Origin: Holacanthus passer
Lineage: Eukaryota; Chordata; Actinopteri; Pomacanthidae
Assembly: GCA_025331565.1 (NCBI GenBank)
Contig: JAFREQ010000040.1
Coordinates: 4,079,001-4,143,000 of the forward strand
Direction: 5' to 3'
DNA: 64,000 bases
Part shown: positions 15,483 to 26,598 of the stretch, piece after piece
How the letters are laid out: the number at the start of each line of letters is the position of its first letter
Position numbering within the stretch: position 1 is the stretch's first letter
Program-made: the position numbers and the translations under genes
Notes under the pieces: generated by a model
What the model was told of the DNA's origin: nothing
The model's input: the letters and a program-made list of their open reading frames with translations, nothing else
Databases searched by the model: none

Positions 15483-15760
15483 TGACTCTCTGACCCGCGG
15501 CTGTTTCTCTCTTTCGCTGCGTCTTCTTTGACATCGACCTTTGACCCGCCGCCGGTTCTTTCCGTTATTATATTACTGCATCAAAAAAGAAACTCTGAAG
15601 TCTCCCTGCGGCGTAATTTCTTGTAACACATCAGCATTTGGGATTTCTGGGGGGAAACATTTCCGGCGCATGACAATGTCGTCATCAAGACTGGCGACAG
15701 CGGCTGGTAAGGCTGGTTCATTTTGGTGACAGGGCGCCATCTGCTGGTCATTTTATTAAA
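15483..15760 (-). promoter_or_regulatory. tmem208: tmem208 promoter and 5' UTR region, CpG-bearing
   Basis: Just upstream of the tmem208 start codon the DNA turns richer in G+C and CpG (CCGCGG, CCGCCGCCGG, TTCCGGCGC), unlike the A/T-rich surroundings. There is no clear TATA box. An ETS-like TTCCGG lies near 15,660. The stretch 15,734-15,747 reads CCAGCAGATGGCGC on the minus strand, close to the CTCF core consensus. The role as promoter is inferred from position and composition. Confidence 0.5.
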
Positions 15761-16559
15761 ACACTCAATAGTAAAATTAATAGCGTGACAGAAAAGCAAT
15801 TGTGAACCACTGAAAACATGTATTGGACAGCAAAATTATTACAAAGTAGAAGAAACAGGAACAAACAACAAGGAAACTGGACTTATTAAAAGCATAAACT
15901 TACTTTCAAAGTGGCTCGTTTTATCAGTGAAAGAACAATATTAAGTCCACATAGGAAACACAACACCATGTTGAGTCCACAAGAATAACTAAAAGGAGAA
16001 AAGTTGTTCTTATTAATGACTTGTAAATTATCGTTAAAGTATTAGATTATTTAATAAAGTCATCCATTTATAAACCAAAAGTAAAATGAAAAAATTGGTT
16101 TACTTGCCACATAACTATTGACTTTTGCCATCAAAATGAACAAAAACTAACAATGACAAAATATACTACCTTAATACAGTATCTCATGTGTCATTAGTTG
16201 GTTACAGATAGGTTTTCAGATTAAAAACATGTTTGCCTTGTGTCCACTTACAAAAAAACAGCGTCTGTTTTAGCCCTCTTGTCAAGTTTCCACTGCAAAG
16301 AGAGATTTCACCATTAAACATTGGTTTCGAAAAAACCTTCATCTTCATTTCTTCCTTCATCTCCCATTCATCCTCTTGTGACCTCCCCCAAATCTGTGAC
16401 CCTTCGGAACTCCTTGATTGGGGAACACTGGACTAAACAACTAAACTATATGTAAAATAGATAAAGCAAGCTGCACCATGTCAAGCTACATGCTACAAAA
16501 TGCTGCTTGCACATTGTTCAATTGTTGCATCAATAACAATTAATAAAGTCAAATTAAAC

Positions 16560-16745
16560 AGTCACAGGGGACATTTTAGAGTACTTTTACTTTTAATCCT
16601 TCAAATCGGCCCAAATGTCACTACTTATACTTCTGTCCTTTTACTCAGGTAAAGATATGATTGCAGGACTTTTACTTATAATAGCTTTACATTGTTGTAT
16701 TAGCACATTAATTTCAGTAAAAGCTCTGAGTACATTTTTAAGGCT
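16560..16745 (-). repeat. Copy of a teleost repeat ('AGTAAAAGTA' family), minus strand
   Basis: The run GAGTACTTTTACTTTTAATC, then CTTTTACTCAGGTAAAGAT and AGTAAAAGCTCTGAGTACAT matches in style the high-copy percomorph repeat built of ACTTTTACT/AGTAAAAGT modules. Related copies on the other strand lie in the rlbp1 intron and downstream of rlbp1. It is non-coding. Confidence 0.6.
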
Positions 16746-16769
16746 CAGATAAACTATCACCATCTGATA

Positions 16770-16830
16770 AACCCCAAATTTCCCCTATGGAGGATCAATA
16801 AAGAATTATCTTATCTTATCTTAAACTCTT
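16770..16830 (+). repeat. Retroposon 3' tail with (TCTTA)n
   Basis: The tail AAATTTCCCCTATGGAGGAT is followed by CAATAAAGAATTATCTTATC and further ATCTTA units. A conserved TTTCCCC...GGATCAATAAAG ending plus a short tandem motif is typical of the 3' end of teleost LINE and SINE copies. Only the tail is recognisable. Confidence 0.65.
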
Positions 16831-16849
16831 GATAAACTTGCCTACTTTT

Positions 16850-17089
16850 CTAAACCACATGGGGGCGCCATGTTCAGTGTTTTCGAGAATCGCGATGTTT
16901 GACCCTCCTGGTCACCGTCGCCTGAATAGCGGAAACACTTTGCAAATAACAACATCAGGTGGCTTCTTGTCCCAGTGAAACTTCTGTGTCCGTATCGGTC
17001 AGCAGGCTTCGGCTTGCTTCATCCCTCGTCAAATGATAGTACAGTGAAGTGGCGAAGCTCGTTCTTGAACTGACAGTTTACGTTACAAC
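16850..17089 (+). promoter_or_regulatory. slc39a1: slc39a1 promoter and 5' UTR region
   Basis: This is a CpG-bearing stretch directly upstream of the slc39a1 start codon, without a TATA box. The motif GGCGCCATGTT at 16,863-16,873 reads AACATGGCGCC on the minus strand, a close YY1-type match, and a TCGCGA core lies near 16,890. The start site cannot be placed from sequence alone. Confidence 0.5.
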
Positions 17090-20000
17090 ATGGATTATCT
17101 GCTCCAAGTGAAAATCGGCGCTCTGATCGGTTTGTTGCTCTTAACGCTTCTGTTTGGATTCATTCCTGCTCGAGTGAAATGGTTCAGAGACACAAACGGG
17201 ACAGGTTGGTGCATGTTTATATAACATAAGAAGCTAACAGAAGCAGCTGTCAATGTAATACTGGTGTTCATTAAGATTTACATTGCGGTTATATCCATCT
17301 TTTAAAGATGAGTTGGCATAAAAGGTGCTCAGATAAATAATGTGGATTATGGCGAACATTTTAAGCGTTTTACTTTGATCAGATCATTTCTGGCTTTATT
17401 ATTCCGATGCCGAAATATAAAAGAGAATTTACTGATTAAAAAGCTGTTTTTGTTCCTATTTTACGTCTTGTTACTTTCGCCAAATAAACAAGCCATTCTT
17501 AAATTGCAGGAAGTTTGAATGAAGTTTGGCTCAACGGTCCCGCCTAAGATTAGCGGAAGGCACTTTGATTCATCCGCCGTCTGTATAAACGAATCACATG
17601 TTTTAGCTGTAGATAGTGTTGCAAAACCAATTAACTGATATTGTTTTTATCAGCTGTCACAAAGAAACCATTAATGAAGTGATAAGAGTGGTTAAGAATA
17701 GGATGGGTTTCAATCATTGGTCTTAATTCAAGCAACCACTTTTTTTATGAGCAAAAAAACTAATCATTCTTCCGGAAATGTAATTTGTTACAACATTTCC
17801 ATATTGTTTGTGATGGTGTGATACTGTTTAGTAATTCTTGCACCATTACATTGTTACTGTCATGTAATAATCTGTAATATGTAAAGTCATTACTAGATTA
17901 ATGAACCCTCCCATCCTGGACTGGAGTCACCTGACAGGGATGAAGCCTGAGGCCCAAAGCCTTCTTAACACATGGTCACATTTGATTTCATGTCTGACTG
18001 GCAAAAACCAGGCGGACTGGATGGTGACGTTTTCTTAAATGGAAGTAAAAGTATTATTTCTGTCCATTACATCTGTGTGTGTTTGAGTGCTCTGCTGAGT
18101 CATTTTGATTTCTGTGCTTTCATAATCATGATGTGTCACATGATCTGACAACAGTTATTCAAATGTTGGAAGAAATGATAGTGATTTCATTTGGAGTACC
18201 ATGTCTAAGATATTTTTTAAAAATTAAGTAACCAATTGATAATAACTTAGTTACTAATAATTAATAATTAGTATTAAGTTGACTAATAAGTTAGAAAATG
18301 TAAATGCTACAGTCATTCACATAGAGAATCATGATTGAAAGATTTTCTCATGAGAAATGCAAAAAATCTGAGTAAGACATAACTTTTGGGTGTAACACTG
18401 GAAAATGTGCTTTGTCTGCAGTAATTTGACCACTGTGTCTAAGTTCATGGTGAAACATAGGAGATGCCTTTTCTTTCCATTTGCAGAAACCCACCGCACA
18501 GTGCTGAGTCTGATCAGCTGTTTTGCTGGAGGGGTTTTCCTGGCAGCATGTCTGTTAGACATCATTCCAGATTATCTGTCAGACATCAACGCCGAGCTGG
18601 ATGCTCAGATGGTGGAGGTACGTCCAAATAGGGACTGATTTGGACACACGTGGTCTGAAAAAATCCTCACATAAATGATATACAAGAATTTTGCGCTATT
18701 CCTCAAGAATAAAACAGCTATACCAGTTGCTTTTGACAGCACTTTTAGATACATTCTCCTTTATGACTGAGGGTCTTTATAGATGCACTGTACTTTAGTC
18801 TGTTTACAGTCTGTTTCCTAATTCTTGACTTTATCAGACTGAGCCTACAAACTGATTAATCTCTCTATGTCGGTCTCAAACAGATCGACTTCCCCCTCCC
18901 AGAGTTCATCATGGCTGCAGGCTTCTTCATGGTCCTCATACTTGAGAGGATTGTCCTGAACTGTCGAGAGATGGGAGGGGTTCAAGAGGAGAGGGAGCCT
19001 CTGATACCGGAGAACAGAAATGGGCACGTACGCGGACATGGCCACAGCCACGGGGCAAGTCCTGATCTGGAGAGTAGCGGCCACCATGTCCATGTTGACT
19101 TTCAGGCTCACTCCCCCTTTCGTTCCTTCATGCTCTTCCTCTCCCTCTCGCTGCACTCGGTTTTTGAGGGTCTTGCTATCGGCCTGCAGAGCACTGACTC
19201 AAAGGTAAACAGACAAAAGTTGCCTATTCACAACACTCTCATGTAGGCAGAAGACAGCAGGGTTTCAGTTTATAGCTTCAGGACGCTTTGAGGGGAAAGG
19301 AATCTCACTGTCATGCGAGTCTCATCTCTCTCTTGTGGTCACAAGTCTAAACAGCGTGAGTATAGTTCCCTCAGGACTTCCATCTACATTAATTAGTGTT
19401 GTCTGTGTTCAGTTGGAATTTTTCTTTACTGTTTAGAAAAATACAGATTACACAGTTAATTAATAGATTGAATCAAAATATGTACACAAACTTTATTTAA
19501 TTAGATAACTGCAATTAAAAATGCATTTTCAATGGGGACGTAAGTACATAAAAATATTTGCAACTACGTCATTGAAAACTACAATAAAACAAGATGCCAA
19601 AGAGTCATGATTTATAACAAGGAAGCTAACTGAATTGTTCATGAACTAATAAAGCAGACATCACTAAAATGAAATAAGTACATTCTAAAACACTGGGATT
19701 TAAAAACATATTTCTAAAAAGGCATGGGTTAAATGTAGAACAAAACTCTATTTAGTTGGCCTGAGTCCACAGTATGAATGGGGAGCTGAGCTGCAGTGGT
19801 TGAATTTGTCACCTTACCACAGTGATGTAGAAGTTTCCTCAGAATGTGTTCAACACACACTTGCATCACTGTTGAATGTGGTCACAGGTGCAAAGAGCAA
19901 TCTGCGGACAGACTAGGAACATCTGACCACAAGAGATCAGTAACACACTGGTTTCAGTTTGGTATCAATTATGTCAGTAAAATAACTAAACATAAAATTG

Positions 20001-20430
20001 AATGGTCAAAATGAATACCTAAAAAATCAGGGCACCTGGGGTAGAAATAACCATAAAACCTCTTTGTTTTCTCAAGGTATTAGAGATCTGCATCGCTATA
20101 CTTGTCCACAAGAGCATCATAGTGTTCAGCCTGTCTGTGAAGCTGGTCCAGAGTGCAGTTGGTCCATTGTGGGTGATGGCTTACATCGGAGTGTTCGCCA
20201 TGATGTCGCCTATAGGCATTGCCATTGGCATCAGTGTGATGGAGGCTCAGTTGGCAGCCGGAACACTAATCCAGGCCGTCCTGGAAGGACTCGCTGCAGG
20301 GACGTTTGTTTACATCACCTTTCTGGAGATCCTCCCACATGAGCTCAACTCTCCTGGGAAGCAGCTTCTCAAGGTGCTCTTCATTCTGCTGGGCTTTGGC
20401 ATCATGGCAGCTCTGACATTTCTGGGCTGA
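17090..20430 (+). CDS. slc39a1: Zinc transporter ZIP1 (SLC39A1)
   Basis: ZIP1 moves Zn2+ into the cytosol, mainly across the plasma membrane. Coding exons: 17,090-17,204, 18,487-18,617, 18,884-19,204 and 20,077-20,430. All are GT/AG-bounded and in phase, giving 306 residues, a usual length for ZIP1. The start is in MDYLLQVKIGALIG. Transmembrane segments are seen near residues 8-28, 45-65 and 90-108. The cytoplasmic loop carries a His-rich metal-binding patch (GHVRGHGHSHG, about 129-139, and GHHVHV shortly after). The core ZIP metal-site motifs are intact: HSVFEGLAIGLQ (His173, Glu177) in TM4 and HKSIIVFSLSVKL (His200) in TM5. TM6-8 follow (MSPIGIAIG, EGLAAGTFVYITFLEILPHEL). It resembles ZIP1 more than ZIP2 or ZIP3 in its N-terminus and FPLPEFIMAAGFF segment. 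No break is seen. Confidence 0.95.
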
Positions 20431-22380
20431 GACTGAGAGCAGTCCTTATTTCAGTTGGCATATCTGTGAGGATGTGACCTGGACGCTTTGTGCCGACTAC
20501 TGCAGCTTCCACAAGTTTGTGGGTGACTTTGGTCCAGAAAAACAAACTGTTTTCATTCGACAAGAAGAAGTAGGTTTATAGCCACACTTTTGCCTCCAGC
20601 TCTGGAGTTTTTAATGTCAAAGGTAGAAAGACAACAGATGTTGGTGTTTTATTGCTTTCAATATACTTTTAAAATGTTTCATGAAGTAGCAGTCCTCAGT
20701 CTTTGTTGAGTGACTGAGAGAAGCCAATGAAAAAGAAGTGGCATGTCACTATGTCCCTTCATTTATCACTGGCCTTGTTTTCATGCTTTGGATCTACAAA
20801 CAAGTTTCTGACCTTTGACACTATTGAGGAAACCACTGGAAACAAAGGGCTGAGTCGTGTATGACACCATGTAATTAATTCAATCATGACAGTATATCAA
20901 TACCTCCAGATCTTTAATGTTTACATTTTATTTGAAAGTAATTCACATGGGAAACTTTGTCTTTCCAAAAAGCACTGTTTGTGCCTTCACTTTTGTTGAA
21001 GTGTTTCTGTGGTACTACGTTGTTCACTACAGGCTCAGCTCGATGGTTGGCCTTTGTAAAGTGTTATTAATGGTGTTTCCTCTGGCCCAGGTTTATTTGG
21101 TAAATACTGGCATTTTAGTGCAATGCTTTTAGATGTAGTTTCGAGCATTTGTATTCTTTTCATCAATCAAAATTTCTTATATTTGTCCACTAGTGTAAAT
21201 GTAAACTGATTCCCGATGCCTTAAGAAGTTGTAAGCCGAGAAAATGAGAAACTATGTGGGATTTGTTTTTATTCTGTTTGCACTTTTCGCCTCAAGCATC
21301 AGTGGTTATCTCCACATATTTGAATAAGCTGATCACTAGTATTTACATTATGCTGACCTTTGTCCTAGTTTGGCCCAGTTTCTTCCTTGTCCGCTTTAAC
21401 TACAGCAGATTGTTTCTGTAACCTGAAAATACAGACAAAATGCTGCTTTATTAAAGCACCTGCTCTATGTAGAGTGATTTTAGTAATCTATTTTACTTAA
21501 GTTTTAATTTCAAATACAGACACTAAATATCAGCGCAGAGAGAAGTGCAAGAGTTTAATTCTGCAAACTGATAGATTATATAGTATAGTAGTAGTTATAG
21601 TAGTTATTATAGTATACTTTTATTTTACATACTTTTGATTGTGTCAAGAAATCAAACCAAGCAGGACAGCACAGTAGGAGTAGTAAAACTGGCTTTAACA
21701 AAGAATTGAGGAGTAAGTGAAATACAACATATTTCAAAAAATGTATAGCACACTGTTAAAAAGGCCCTGTACATCTGTGCTTTCAGTCTGCTCATACTCA
21801 GTTAACTCACATGTTAAGTCCATATATGCAATTGTCTCTGTTTAGTCACGAGTCCTGTTTAAGTCTATCATGTGATGGTCACATAGTTTCCTTAGAACAA
21901 ATAACAGGAAGTTGGAAGGTGGGGGTTTGCCGTCATGAAAAATTTGTACATACATCAGCGAAAAAAAAGTTTTGCTGTGGCATGACTCTCATTCTGTAGT
22001 GATGTACACAGTATTAACATTTTTTAAAGATCATCTGAGCAAGTCTAGTAGTGAAAGTGGTTTGATGAAACTGTTCCCTAAAATACATTCCTCCGCTTTA
22101 TATCAGTTCATTGTTCATGTGCTTTTTGTCAGAATATCTAACGGTGCATTGTAATATATAGAAGGTCCTTTTTTTGTAAGGTATAAAAACATTAACTGTC
22201 ATGTATTATTTTGTGCCTCATGATTGTTCACCTCATAAGAGAGTTTGTGTAAACTTGATCTAAGTAAAGATAAACAGAAGGAATTTGCTGCCAATTTGTT
22301 TCTATGAAAATGTTACAGAGCCTGTAATCAATGTTAGTTAGTTTGGTTTGTAGAATAATAAATCAAATACTCTTTTTTAA
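20431..22380 (+). other. slc39a1: Presumed slc39a1 3' UTR
   Basis: Non-coding A/T-rich sequence follows the stop codon without any coding exon. An AATAAA at 22,357-22,362 could end a long 3' UTR, and an earlier ATTAAA near 21,453 a shorter one. The true end is not determinable here. Confidence 0.4.
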
Positions 22381-25140
22381 TTCTTAAATTAGACATTCTT
22401 GAAACACTCACTTATAAATGAATGATAATAATAGGGCAAAAGTGTGGTGTGATCCTCCTTTGTTGTCATTAGTATAGTTAAGATCATAATTTACAGATAT
22501 TAGTTTCTCTTCTCTAATTCTAATCCAAAAACCTTTTAACTGAACTACTGTTGTTTCTTGATGTGTTGATGAAAAGAAGTGACCACTGATGACACGTCTT
22601 CACTTGTGCATAAAAAAAGACTTTATTACACAAAAAAGAACAATGTCAAAAACCCGCCGAATCTGAGAGTCTCTGGTGCCAATTGTGAGATCTCTCTCCT
22701 TTAGCCCAAACTGCTATCATTATATGTGGTTTCTTATCTTTCAAGACCCTCACCTTTACACACACATAGTTGGTCAAACATCTGCTAAAGCTGTAAAAAT
22801 GACACTCAACCTATGAACTAAACCTGTCCTTCAACCTCTAAACTAGCTTTTCTAAGAAAGAACATAGGTTCAAATTTCACATGACAACTGTACATCACAT
22901 AACAGGGAATGAAGAGGATAATACACTACACTACTGTATTAAATGACACTGAATGTTTCCTTATTCATCAGGTTTCTGCTCCGATGCGCCCTTTAGGTAA
23001 TGTAGTAGATTACTGCTGCCACTAGGCGGCAGTGTTGATCCTGTGATTGATGTCCTCCTTCAGAAAGGACATTATTTTACAGGCAGGATTATAGAATATA
23101 AATTTCATGAATATTCTTCAGTAAAAGGAAAAGCACAGGTGTAAATAATGAAAGTGATGAAGGCCAAATGCTGCCTCATGGTCACACTCATCATGGCTCA
23201 CTGGGACACTTGAATCAAATTGAGCTTTGTTAAATGTTAAACACCTGTGTCAGCCACTTATTATATAATATATTATATATATTATATACTTACTTATATT
23301 TATTTCCATTTTGTGCAACTTTATACTCCTCAACTTCATCTCATATGCAAATATTGTACTTTTTACTACATTTGTCTTACAGCTCCAGTTACTAGTTACT
23401 TTTATGATTACAATTTTTCCATACCTTCCTGTTCATGAAAACCATGTATCTCAAAATTGTGTGATTTTGAATTTGAATGTTTCTGATAAACTAAGAGATT
23501 GAGTGGTCATTTATGGGTTTATTAGTCTCCTGCTTCTTGAGCTAAATAAACTATTTTATGCATGAAAATATATTGTGACAAAGCTGTTTTTCTGAGCAAC
23601 TTGACTTTATAGAGATTTGTGGTTCTTGCAGGACCAAACATATGAGGATGTAAATGAATATGATGCATTGCTGTAGATTGAACTACCCAACATTATATAA
23701 AGCACCACCACTGCCTGTTTGTCGGCTCACAGAGTGACATAACTGGCAGGAATTCCTTCTCATCAAAGAACTTGACCGCATAGAGACGAAAACACTTGTA
23801 TAGCCACGTCTGATGTGCTCTGGCTTTGTTAACCCCTGTTTGTCTTTGCGAGGGAATAGTTCAGGAGTTTATTCATGAGCATCCACTAATGAGAGGTGCT
23901 GATGGAGGAACAATAGCAGAGTACAGTCGGTCTGCCAGTTCTGGATGACAGAGGCCTCAGTGTGTGGAGGAGAGAGACCCAGCTTCCTCTGTTCACCCGC
24001 AGCTCATTAACCTCTTCCATCAGCTCAGTGATGCCACTCAACTGTTTTCAACTGATGACTGAAAGAGGTTAAAGGAATTGTTTGCCATTTGTCCTTTAAA
24101 TATAAAGTCTGGGAGCAAAATCCACGTGCTCCTGGAACATAACACCCATTAATGATCGTTATTTACACTTTGTTTTTTGTTGTTGGTGCTGATAGGTGAA
24201 GGTTTTATCTTTGGACAGAGCCTTGCTGACTGTTTGTACAAAATGGCTGTCCTTCCAATAGTAGATGAGATTTTTCAGTCTGGACCAAAGTGGCAGACCA
24301 ACTGACCATGTGTGGCTAAAAATGTACATTTCTGCAAGTGAAGCAAAGGTTGCCTCAAAATTATTCATTGCTGTGACAAAGGTGGAGGCAAGGAAGATGG
24401 AAACAGATGCATGACAAAGTATTATGAACTTCAAAAAAATATACATGATTTGTTCTTCAGTTAATGTACTTCATTTCTGGCACTAGAAGAGAGGCCAGTT
24501 GTCTGATGTTGTGCAATCATGGATAAGTAATCCATAATCTGGGTCCCAAAACAAGTGGTTCCCTCTGTCTAGGATTTCAAAGAATGTGTGATGTGAAGCT
24601 GAAAGTGTGAGTCCTTCACAGGTGGTCACGTCCCTCATGTGACATTTGCACAGGCACACAGGAAAATCAAGCTCAGATCCCAACGTTCATGTCACATGTG
24701 CCGGGTTAACATCAGGTCTCAGTGGGTGACAGCAAACCAGGCATCAAAACAGTGAGGGAAAACCCTGCAGAGTCTCCAGTTTCATACAATATGATTTTGT
24801 TCCTCTCTGAGAGGACATTGGATAAAACGCATAAACAAAATAGTATCAGTTTTGTTAATGTGTGTTTTCTAAAATGTTTTTATGATTTCTGTTTTATTTC
24901 TTTTCATTGCATTTTCTTTTTGCTGTGTTTTCTGTTTTGGTAATTTCTTTTATTTTACGTGAAATGTCATTGTGTTTTCTCTCACATCGATGTGATTTCT
25001 AAAATGTTGTTTCTATTTTATTAATGTGTCTCACCCAGTGTTGTTGTGTTTCGCCCCTCAGTGACCACAGAACCAGACTGACCGTCCACACAGACACACC
25101 TCTCCTCCTCCATCCCAGCTCCCCCTTCACTACACAGTTT
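22381..25140. other. Intergenic DNA between slc39a1 and rlbp1
   Basis: No coding exon is recognised. A TA-rich stretch lies at about 23,260-23,300. A CTCF-like CCACTAGGCGGCAG occurs at 23,019-23,032. The region 23,700-24,060 is more even in composition and may hold regulatory DNA of the retinal gene downstream. The part 24,830-25,020 is a T-rich array of loosely similar TGTTTTCT/TTTTATTT units, probably an old repeat. Confidence 0.55.
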
Positions 25141-25144
25141 GCAT

Positions 25145-25190
25145 TATATAGATTAGCCACTCATTGTAATCCTCTGTGTCATTTTAATCC
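25145..25190 (+). promoter_or_regulatory. rlbp1: Candidate rlbp1 core promoter with OTX/CRX-type sites
   Basis: A TATATAGA box-like sequence (from 25,145) is followed by GATTAG (25,151-25,156, reverse CTAATC) and two TAATCC motifs (25,167-25,172 and 25,185-25,190). TAATCC is the core bound by OTX2/CRX-class homeodomain proteins, which act in photoreceptors and pigment epithelium. The cluster lies about 100 bases upstream of a strong splice donor that would close a non-coding first exon. Promoter function is inferred. Confidence 0.45.
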
Positions 25191-25292
25191 CACTCTGAGT
25201 GACGTTTTCAGGGACTCCTCCCCTCCTGGTCCTCTCTCCTCCTGTCGTCTCCCCTGTCACTCTGCATGCTCCTCTCATCCTGTCTGCTTAAG
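25175..25292 (+). other. rlbp1: Inferred non-coding first exon of rlbp1
   Basis: A consensus donor (TTAAG followed by GTAAGT) stands at 25,292/25,293. The next usable acceptor, TCTTCGCAG at 26,566, opens the exon with the rlbp1 start codon. A TATA-like box 30 bases before 25,175 supports the start. As I recall, mammalian RLBP1 also starts with a non-coding exon. The 5' border is a guess. Confidence 0.4.
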
Positions 25293-26598
25293 GTAAGTCT
25301 GCTCGGCTCTTTAGTTAAAACAACCCCCAGATAGATCAGGAAATAAATATGAATGACGAGCACTATACGGATATTGATATTGTTCAGTGTGATGATTATA
25401 AGTAAATCAATAACATGTGATAAGCAATACTTCTTTTCACTGAATGTTGAATAACCATCATTTATGTGTCTACTTTAAAGTGTGTAAATTGAACATCAAT
25501 GCACTGGATGTTTTGTTCATTGCACTGTTTGATGCTCTGTATTTGACTTAACTTACACGCCCATCAAGAGTTAGTTTTCAACTTAAGTGGTGGATTAGCA
25601 CACTCTTACATTTTTGCTGGAGAGGATCTACAGGGCATCTGTGCCATGATTTCTGGTTGAAGGATTTTAAATCAATATTTATACCAGACTAAATTAGCAT
25701 TATTTGACCAAATATGTTACAACTATTTTAAATGCTTTAGTTACTTTGAAGAATGGTTTGGATGAGATTGCTTGATCAACAATGTGCACCTATGTCAATG
25801 TACCTATGTCCAGTAAATGTCAGTAGATCCCTCTTATGTATGATCATTACATTCAAGTCACAAAGGTAAACATCTGATTTTTCTCCCTTGGTCAGTTTGA
25901 ACAACATGAACCAAAAATAAAAATACTTTTAAACATAGGCACTGATATGTTGTTTCTGCACATTTTCAAAAAAAAGTTTGTGCTTTACAAAAAGTTCTTG
26001 CTACTTGGAAATAGAGTTGCATCAAACAATATTTTTTCCATCCATTCCCGTTTTTCAGGATGCTGGAGATTGAGAACAGCCATAAATCTTGTAAACAGTC
26101 TTCTGGGATTTTAAATGTATTTTGCAAAAAATCAGATGCTTAACTCTGTCATTTAACCGTTATGGTAATACATGAGGAGCAAACTAGATTGGGTAATTTA
26201 CTTTTATGGGAGTTGTAGTGTCAGTAGAGACCTGCTGTATTGTGTCAGGCTCTTATGTAAGACGATGTCTGCTCCACTGACGAGTAAAGAACCAATTCAT
26301 CATTTCACTGAGACAAAAGAAAACATTTTTATACAACTCAAACCAAGGAAACTTCATGCACGCGTACACAGAGGCAATTTAAGGTGCTTTACATAAAGAA
26401 GTAACACAGCACCACTATTATGGACATTATGTGAGTAGTTTTTGTAATAAGCCAATAACGAGAATCTGTGGCCTCTTCTAAACAAACATGAACAAACTAA
26501 ATGTCTGGACAGCTTTGAAAGAAAGGTGCTCACGCTCTGTTTGGGCCAATTCTTCTTTCTTCGCAGTGTTTGTGAAGCTGCTGCGAGACGCTGCAACC

